From NCBI GenBank assembly GCA_002730655.1, contig PCAT01000100.1, forward strand, positions 1 through 10,809: DNA of 10,809 nucleotides, written 5' to 3'. The notes below the pieces were generated by a model that was not told the DNA's origin, did not search any database, and saw only the letters and a list, made by a program, of their open reading frames with translations. Position numbers and translations under genes: made by a program. The stretch's first letter is position 1. Each line of letters starts with the position of its first letter. Positions 1 to 7,500 of this stretch are shown here, one piece after another. The DNA is from Balneola sp. (GTDB taxonomy: Bacteria > Bacteroidota > Rhodothermia > Balneolales > Balneolaceae).

Positions 1-378
1 AATAAATACATTGTCAATATCAATGCTACCGATTTGTTAGGTTCATCAACATCTCAATTAGTGAATATAGAAGTTATTAATGTTCTTGAATTAAATGAGA
101 ATGATATTGCAGAAAATAATTTTACCATTGACGAGAATTCAAAAGAAATTCATACTTTTCTCGCAGATATGGAGGTTGAATGGTCTCTTAACGGAGGCGA
201 CGATCAAGACGTTTTCACTATTGATACTAAAAGCGGCCTCTTAAGTTTTATTGAAAAACCTGATTTTGAAAATCCTACAGATAAAGACGGAAATAATAAA
301 TACATTGTCAATATTAATGCTACCGATTTGTTAGGTTCATCAGCATCACAATTAGTGAATATAGAAGTTATTGATGTT
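1..378 (+). repeat. tandem cadherin-type repeats, near-identical at DNA level
   Basis: Bases 1-84 match 295-378 with only four mismatches by hand alignment (positions 21, 49, 54 and 79 of the first copy). The offset is 294 bases, exactly 98 codons, which fits one cadherin repeat of about 100 residues. The shared protein stretch begins NKYIVNINATDLLGSS and ends at the VNIEVI strand. The full repeat is residues 31-128, with the FTIDTKSGLLSF and PDFENP signatures usual for bacterial cadherin-like repeats. The first copy is cut by the window edge, so the array probably extends upstream. Divergence is so low that recent duplication or gene conversion is likely. Confidence 0.85.
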
Positions 379-1428
379 GCTGAGCCCACCTATTCAATCA
401 ATATAAACTCAACTTCGATACCAATAGAAGGTGAAAATATTATTACTACAGTTAATACAACAAATATTGATAATGGCACTAATGTTATCTGGAAGTTAAC
501 TGGAACAGGCATTGATGAAAATGATTTTTCTTCTGGCCCTATTTCTGACGTTGCTGTAATCGGAGAAGATGGTTCTTTCAGCTTTGAACATACTATTTTT
601 AATGATCAAATAGTTGAAGGTACTGAAACAGTAAACGTTGAATTGTTTTCTGACCTCTCAATGACAGATCAAATTAAAGGAGAATATACTTCTTTTCAAA
701 TCAAGGATGCACCAATATTAGAAAAAGTAGCAGATCCCAAATCTGGAAAAGTAAATGAAACAGATTCATATACCGAAGGAGAGAAATATCCTCTGCCTCA
801 TATTTGTGATTATGATGGTAATTTGCAGGGGATTCCAAAAACAGATCAAGATTCCAACGATGAGACACAAGACTTAAAAAATGCATCTAATTACCTTTAT
901 CAAACGATGCTTGATGTTAATGGTGATGGAGATCAAGAAATGATATTTACGAATGACAAGAATGGACGCTGGGCAACTGTTTCTATTGATTCGACTTCAG
1001 GTCTTGTTGACTTTTCTGATTATAACGAAGGTGGTTCAACACGAATTGTTGGGATTTATGTAGATCCCTTAGTTCAAGAAGGTATTGACAATAATGGATA
1101 TCTTTCTGATGGTATTACACCTGCTCCAGTGTCGGATCCAGTTGATCCTCATAGATATTTAGGTGGTATAGATCGCTTAGAGTTAAATAGTCAATATAGA
1201 TTCCAAAATGATCTTCAGAATGATAATTTAATTCCAAAAGATTCTGGAGATTATGATAACGATGGAGTTTATGAGGTTTACTGGAAAACAGCTGATGATA
1301 CCGCATATTTAAGAGCATTAATGCATAGTGATGGAAATATAAAATATGCAAACTATCAAGATCAGATTCAGATGAATGATTACTTAACTTCTCATGGCCA
1401 CATGAAGGAAATATCTAACATAATCTAA
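1..1428 (+). CDS. 3' end of a large cadherin/Calx-beta repeat surface protein (gene A, 5' truncated)
   Basis: The reading frame is open from base 1 and ends at TAA 1426-1428, giving 475 codons. The ATG at 34 lies inside a cadherin repeat, so it is not a credible start; the gene begins upstream of the window. Domains in window residue numbers: tail of a cadherin-type repeat (1-30); a complete cadherin-type repeat (31-128) with the typical DVFTID..SGLLSF and PDFENPTD segments; a Calx-beta-like domain (131-237); and a terminal region (238-475) with two calcium loops of FG-GAP spacing. One Cys is seen (codon 805-807). The protein is acidic and rich in Asn, Asp and Ser. Cadherin and Calx-beta repeats are extracellular calcium-binding beta-sandwiches, so a secreted or surface role is likely. 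The last 170 or so residues match my memory of a shared C-terminus in marine cyanobacterial giant proteins, suggesting a natural end. It lies head-to-tail with gene B. The exact function is unknown. Confidence 0.9.
   Translation, partial: NKYIVNINATDLLGSSTSQLVNIEVINVLELNENDIAENNFTIDENSKEIHTFLADMEVEWSLNGGDDQDVFTIDTKSGLLSFIEKPDFENPTDKDGNNKYIVNINATDLLGSSASQLVNIEVIDVAEPTYSININSTSIPIEGENIITTVNTTNIDNGTNVIWKLTGTGIDENDFSSGPISDVAVIGEDGSFSFEHTIFNDQIVEGTETVNVELFSDLSMTDQIKGEYTSFQIKDAPILEKVADPKSGKVNETDSYTEGEKYPLPHICDYDGNLQGIPKTDQDSNDETQDLKNASNYLYQTMLDVNGDGDQEMIFTNDKNGRWATVSIDSTSGLVDFSDYNEGGSTRIVGIYVDPLVQEGIDNNGYLSDGITPAPVSDPVDPHRYLGGIDRLELNSQYRFQNDLQNDNLIPKDSGDYDNDGVYEVYWKTADDTAYLRALMHSDGNIKYANYQDQIQMNDYLTSHGHMKEISNII
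391..711 (+). other. Calx-beta-like domain of gene A
   Basis: Residues 131-237 begin at TYSININS and end at QIKDAP. The order of motifs is that of a Calx-beta-like sandwich: an early IEGEN turn, a GTNVIWKLTGTGI strand pair, DFSSG, a GSFSFEHTIFND strand, an acidic VEGTETVNVEL segment and a closing FQIKDA strand. This version, with Trp in the VIWKL strand and DFSSG, is one I associate with tandem repeats in cyanobacterial giant proteins. Calx-beta domains bind calcium and serve as stalk modules. Assignment is by pattern only. Confidence 0.65.
712..1425 (+). other. C-terminal region of gene A with two FG-GAP-type Ca2+ loops
   Basis: After the last repeat the sequence changes to a non-repetitive terminal region. 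Two acidic loops have FG-GAP/integrin spacing (D-x-D/N-x-D-G-x-x-E): DVNGDGDQE at 913-939 and DYDNDGVYE at 1249-1275. Each is followed by a hydrophobic strand (MIF; VYW). Between them is a GRWATVSID strand, and near the end an aromatic, conserved-looking block with YWKTADDTAYLRALMHSDG and YANYQ. I recall similar blocks closing other large marine cyanobacterial proteins, so this may be an anchoring or export domain. That role is inference. No GGxGxD RTX nonapeptide is present. Confidence 0.55.
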
Positions 1429-1468
1429 AAGACCGATTTTAAATTAAATTTATTATCCAAAACATATC

Positions 1469-1490
1469 AATAATCAAAAAGATTATTTTC
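1469..1490 (+). terminator. weak AT-rich hairpin followed by a short T run, possible terminator of gene A
   Basis: AATAATC (1469-1475) pairs perfectly with GATTATT (1481-1487) around a five-A loop, followed by TTC. The last four stem/tail bases read TTTT in total (1486-1489). The stem has a single G-C pair, so it is thermodynamically weak and may not terminate by itself. It sits 41 bases after the stop of gene A, where a terminator would be expected. It could equally be chance in such AT-rich DNA. Confidence 0.3.
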
Positions 1491-1501
1491 TAACAGTGGA
1501 A

Positions 1502-1507
1502 TATACT
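1502..1507 (+). promoter_or_regulatory. candidate -10 box upstream of gene B
   Basis: TATACT matches five of six bases of the TATAAT consensus and ends 21 bases before ATG 1529. No good TTGACA-like -35 is found 16-18 bases upstream (the bases there are AAGATT or similar). Many cyanobacterial promoters have weak -35 elements, so this does not exclude it, but AT-rich spacers often contain such boxes by chance. Confidence 0.3.
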
Positions 1508-1528
1508 TAAATAAAAGACATAAGAGCA

Positions 1529-4500
1529 ATGAGCAAGGGTAAATTCAACACGGCTAATGGACACTATTACGAATATTACTCTAATGATAAAACTTGGAAA
1601 GATGCAGATTCTTTTGCTAGAAGTAAAACTTGGAACGGTGTTGATGGTCATCTTTTAGATATATTTGACTCTGATGAGAATAATTTTATAAATGATTTTA
1701 TTAGAAAAGACTTGGGAAAGAATAAGAGTATTTGGAACAATCTTACTGATAGAGAAAAGGAAGGTGAATATAGATATTCTGGTGGAGAAAAAGATGGTTC
1801 GCTAATAACTTGGGATAATTGGTTTGGATATAATGTCTTTGGAAACTTCTATCAGACAGAGCCAAATAACTCAGGTAACGAAGATTATATTGCTATTTAC
1901 TCTAACGGTTATTGGAATGATTATGACGGTTCCACTAAACTTGACTATATCGTTGAATATGGAAGGTCTGGATCAGAATATAAATTAGAGAATCTGTCTA
2001 TTAGCAATGGAGTTGAAGGTAATACTGATCCTGTACTTACTTTTACTTTTGATCGGGAAGTACCCGCTGAATTATATTTTCAACTAAACTTTGACCTCTT
2101 CTATGATGGCAAAAAAATTAATAGCGGAGATATTCTGAGCAATGTTGGTAGTGGAGATTTAAGTTTTCCCTACTTTGGTGGAGCGATGGGGGTTGGTTTT
2201 AGTGGCCAATCTAAAGAATTTAAAGTAGCAATTAATAGAGATCATATTAGAAAAGATGACGATGAATTAAGCGATCAAATTAAGGAATTTCAAATTAAAT
2301 TAAACTCCACAACGACTCAAATCGTAGAAGCTGGTGAAAAAACATTAACTGGTTATTTTCTCGAAGACGAGTCAGAAATAAGCTTAGGTAATGGTCTTAT
2401 TCAAAAGATTTATTTTCCTAACACTGGTGATCATGGCAGTAATACATATCACTTAGATAATCAAATACCCGACTATACCTTATTAGATACCGAAATTAAT
2501 TATCAGAATAAAGATGATTTTTCTAAGAAACTTAGCCTAAAAGACTCCTTTTCTATTAGGTGGGAAACATATATTTCCATTCCTGAAAGCGGAACATATA
2601 CATTTGGAACAACTACAGATGATGGAGTAAAACTTACCATTAAAAATAATAATGAAAATGGTAATACAATTGGATTTATTGATTCTTGGTTAGATCAACC
2701 ATCGGCTTATTTTTCTGCCGAAGTAGAAAATCTTGAGAAGGGAGATGTCGTATGGCTTCAATATGATTACTACCAAGGTTTAGGTGGCGCTCAAGCACAT
2801 CTAGAATGGCAAAAACCAGGAGACTCTAAGCTTGAGACTATTCCTGCCGATGCAATGTTCTTAACAGAAGAAATTGCAAAAACAGGAAATACTATAGATG
2901 AACCAACTTCTGGCACAAATACAGAGCCTGGTTTTGTATTTGTAGCTAATAGCCAGTTAGATGATGATAATACATATGCAATCTCACCTCAGAGTTCTTA
3001 TGATTTAGACTTTTCCCTTTCTTATGGAAAGAATAATACTTATATCGATAATGGAATTAAAGTTAAGAAAGACACCTTTCGCACTGAGGAGGCGAATCGT
3101 CAAGAAGAGAATGTAGATTTCCCTACTAATGACTATGCAATTTATACAAAAAATAATGAAGGATTCTTCAAAACATTTAGAGACGCCGATAGTATTGGCT
3201 CATCTGAGTACGAGTGGAAAACAGATAGTAATCATAATGAGACAACTGGCACTATTGGAGTAGCAGTATTAAGTGATTCATTTGGTGAAGACTCCGAAAA
3301 GATTAAAGCTACTCTAAAACCAGGCAAGGGTTATGGAGTTAATTCAGATAGCAATAATCTTGAAAGAGATCTCATAATTGGTGATGCCTCTCCAACATTA
3401 AGCATCACAGAAGTGGAAGATGCTATAGAAGGAGATTGGGGTTGGTTTGTTGTAGATACTGGTGGAGTATCCACTCCAGAGGGAGGTATGTATGTCTATT
3501 ATGCGATTGATAATGACAAAAGTACTGCAACCCGGATAACAGATACAAATTCATCTGGTGATTTTTATTCCCCATCAACTTATATGATGTGGGATAACAC
3601 TTTTAAAGCGGAAGATTATTTCTTCATACCTCCTAATTCCACATCAGCAAAAATATACATTTCTGCAATTGGAGATGCAATCGATGAAGGGAAGGAAAGC
3701 GTAAAGATAGAAATAAAGCCAATCCCTGAGCACTTACAAGCAGTTAAGAAAAGAGAAAATGGTGATATCGAATATACATATTATTTCGAGGAGTATACAG
3801 TTGATGAAACAGCAGCTTCTGCTACTTTAAAAATTAATGATACGCCAATAAACGATACTCCTAGATATACAGAATATGACAATGGAACAGATGATGAAAA
3901 AACCATCTATGAGTTACCTTCATACCCATATCAAGCAGGTGTTTCTATTACACCAGTTAATAGATCAGGTTATGTTGAAGAAATACGTTCCGATTCCAAT
4001 AATAATGTTGCCCTTAATGTTGTCTTAAATAGTCAGCCGACAAGCAAGGTTTCAGTAACTCTAAAAACAAGCTCAGGGGCTTGGATTGATCCTTCTGGTG
4101 AAATATTATTTCTCACTTCTGATCAAACATTATCTTTCACTCCTGAAAATTGGGATACACCCCAAATAGCGAGAATTAATTCTATTGATGAGAAACAAGC
4201 AACTACAGTTAGTTGGACGACTGATAGTAATGATCAGAAGTATTTTAATAATACTGCAATAAAACAAACTGTTATTCCTTTTAATTATGTTTCCAGTTTA
4301 ATTGATCCTAAAACAACACTCTGGGAGACGGGTATTGAGTTAAAGTTAGTCGACCAATTAAAGACTGATACTTCAATCGATGCAGAAAATAGTTATGTCA
4401 CATCTCTTCAATTAGTTTCTAAGAATAGAGATTCTGTTCTAATTCCTGCAGGAACAGAACTTCAATATAAAATTGATGCGACACAAGCCACTGATGCGAC

Positions 4501-7500
4501 ACAAGCCACCCCAGCAAAAACCTTCACGTTAATACTTAAAAATGATTTAAGTATCAAAACTTTAGAGAAAAAAGAAGTTGCTGTAACAGCCACATCTACA
4601 GATGAGATAGTATTTGAGGATGAAATAAAACCATTAGATAATTCAAATACATCTCTCTTTGTAGCAAGTGTAATCAATAGCACCCCAGATATACCGATTG
4701 TTTCTGTAAAAGCGATTCATGACAGCGAGGGATCCTTAAATAGATATGGATTCCAGCTAATTCTTGACTCTAGACCTGAAACTGAAGGTGATATTGATAT
4801 ATTTTTCAATTTAACTGCTAGTGAAGGTTTTGTCTTAGAGGGAGACTCTAACGATGTTATTCATACTCTTGAAAAATCATCTACTCAAGATAGCTATGTA
4901 ATTACTATCCCAAAAGGAGAGTACTCATCAAGTTTTCTCTTGAGACCTGTTGATGATCAATATGCAGAGAATAAGGAGAAACTTACTCTAAACTTGGTTG
5001 AAAATAAAAAATATCAATTTACATCTGAATCCGGTACAGCTACAGCAATACTTTCTGACAACGAATTCGTTGGCGTAGGAATCTTTGCTTTTAGCTCAAT
5101 TGGGGCAGAACGTGAATCAAGCTGGGTTAATTCTACAAGTTTTGTTGTCAGTGAAAATGATCCACAAGAAGGTACATTTACACCAGTTGGTATCCGTCTA
5201 GAAAGTAAACCCACTGCATCGGTAACTCTAAGTTTAGTTGAAGATTCATACTCTTCAGATGAATTAAAAGTTGCTAATCCTATCGGATTTGAAGGTGAAC
5301 CAGTCGAGCTAGTTTTTACTCCTGAAAACTGGAATAAAGTTCAGGAACTTCAAATTGAGGGAGTAAATGACTCTATCATTGATGGTGATCAAACTAAGCT
5401 TCTAACTTTTAAGGTGAAAAGCGATGATCTTCAATATCGTGAATTAAGGCAAGTAAGCGTCTCTGTCGTTAATTTGGATAACGATGAAGTTTCTGCTGAT
5501 GAAAGTTTAAATATACTCTCAAAAACTTCAGAAGATTCCAGCATCCCTATTGCTCAATTCTTGACTCCTTCAAGTTCTTCAATCAATGAGTCAGGAAGCA
5601 TTTCTTCTGATATTGAGATTAAGCTCTCAGAAAAAGCAACTGAAGAAACACTTGTTTTTATAAGCCGAGATCAATTTGTCAGTTCTGGAGAATGGAATGA
5701 TGTGACTTTCTCTGCTGGAGAAAATTCAACATTCATGAATGGTCTTGCACAATATATCGATAATCAAGGACAAAGTACAGAACAGAAAGACTTTGATGGA
5801 ATTAACGAAACTTTCGAAGGGTTTAATGATGGAGAATTTACATCAACTTGGTCTGGATATCTTTATATACCTGAATCTGGTCATTATAATTTCATCGCTG
5901 AAATCATTGGTGGTTTTGCTTTAACAATTAATGGAGAGGAATACCTTAACAAGCCAAATAACACAAAAGGGAAATATCATGTCAATGATTTAATTCTTGA
6001 GCATGGCGATTTCATTGATATAACATTTGACTACATTGGATATAAAAATAAGGAGCATAAAGCACGACTTTTATGGGAGAGACCAAATCATTTAGAAGAA
6101 ACATATGTTAGGGAAATTATTCCAGCCGAGTACTTCCATCGAACAAAAGGTTTTGCCCTAGTCATTCCAGAAGGAGAAGATTCAGCGAATCTTACCTTAA
6201 AAGGGGTTGATGACAATATAGATGAATCAAGTGAATCAATATCTGTGAAGCTTCAAGAGTCAACAGGTTTGAAATTATTAGTAAAAGGTCAAGATAAAAT
6301 TTTTAAGAGTAATGATTCTAATAATGATTATTTCCTTACCCTTAGTCTTACTGAAACTGATAGAGAATCAGTTGTCCTTAAAGCTGGTACAGAATTAAAA
6401 TTTGGAGTTGATCAAGGCACTGATGAAAATACTTCACAGGAAGTATCACTCGCTAACTTTACCTTGCTAGAAGATACGACCTTCCATAGAAGTAAATCGA
6501 CCAGGGCTACTGGTAGCTTAACTTGGACTGAGGATGGATTAAATTCCAGCTACAACCAATCATTAGTGGGATTAGTAACTGGACATGATACTACTCTTTA
6601 TAAATTGCTTGATCCAGGGATTGATTTATATTTAATTGATAAATTAGATTTAGTAAAATCTAGTGAGAACAAAGATGGCACAACAGATTTTAGTTATCTT
6701 GCTTCTTTAAAATTAGGTGCCACAAATCGAAAAAGTGTTTCCATCCCTGCAGGCACTGAACTAAATTACATCATTGCCGCAACCGATGAAACAGACGTAC
6801 AGAATTTCACACTTTATTTACAAAATGAATTAACTATCAAAAGTGAAGAAACTATTGAAGGCATTGCTGTTACATCAAATAGTCGTGATATCTCAATTGG
6901 ATTGGATCTTACTCAAATAGAACCTGTTCCTAATGAGGAGATTACTGATGATGGTTTAAGTGTTAAATATTTTATTGCAGAATACAGAATTGAAAGAAAT
7001 GCGACGGTAGATATTATTGATGATGATCATGCAGGATTTAAGTTTTCTTTAGATGATTCGGCAAGTGAAGTAGTTGATAGCAAAGCATTCACTATTAATG
7101 AAGGTGATGATGCTATTACTCGTTATGTTCAACTAACTAGTAAACCAACTGCTCCCGTGCAGCTTTATTTAGAGACTGATCAAAGTAAAAAATCTGTATT
7201 GAAATCATATGATTATCATACTAATGAATGGAATGATGGCACCTCAAGAATTAAACTTAAATTCATGCCTTGGGATTGGGATCAACCACAAAAATTCCAA
7301 GTTCAGTCCATCGACGATACGATCATAAGTGAAGATGTTCTTGCAACCATCCATACAGAAGTACAAAGTGTTGACCCATTTTACGAAGAGCAAGCGATAT
7401 TTTTAAACATTACTGATAAGTTAGTTCTTGATATTAGTTCTGAGAATAGATACCTAGCTAGTTTAAAATTAGACCCAACACAAAGAGCAGATGATACTAT

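Larger units (their letters stand above)
1429..1528 (+). other. intergenic spacer between gene A and gene B
   Basis: The spacer is 100 bases and strongly AT-rich. It holds one small inverted repeat (1469-1487) and a TATACT box (1502-1507). No tRNA, small ORF with a convincing start, or long inverted repeat is visible. The gene B frame has an in-frame TAA at 1508-1510 and no alternative start between it and ATG 1529, so the start of gene B is well fixed. The bases before the ATG (AAGAG at 1522-1526) give only a poor Shine-Dalgarno match. Weak ribosome sites are common in cyanobacteria. Confidence 0.7.

Noticed and set aside
204..1351. Three minus-strand ORFs (204-389, 701-886, 1115-1351) opposite gene A
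   Set aside because: They are short, antisense to a well-supported coding frame, lack recognisable domains or ribosome sites, and have compositions expected of a shadow frame.
34..1428. ATG at 34 as the true start of gene A
   Set aside because: It falls in the middle of a cadherin repeat whose preceding strand (NKYIVNINATD) is encoded in frame upstream, and no ribosome site or promoter precedes it.
1426..1531. Gene A and gene B as one gene broken by a frameshift or stop
   Set aside because: Gene A ends in a terminal-type domain, gene B has its own first-codon start with an in-frame stop upstream, and the 100-base spacer is AT-rich and non-coding in character.
1529..1600. Sec signal peptide at the start of gene B
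   Set aside because: The first 24 residues are polar and aromatic (MSKGKFNTANGHYYEYY...) with no hydrophobic core or cleavage site, and lead straight into the lectin fold.
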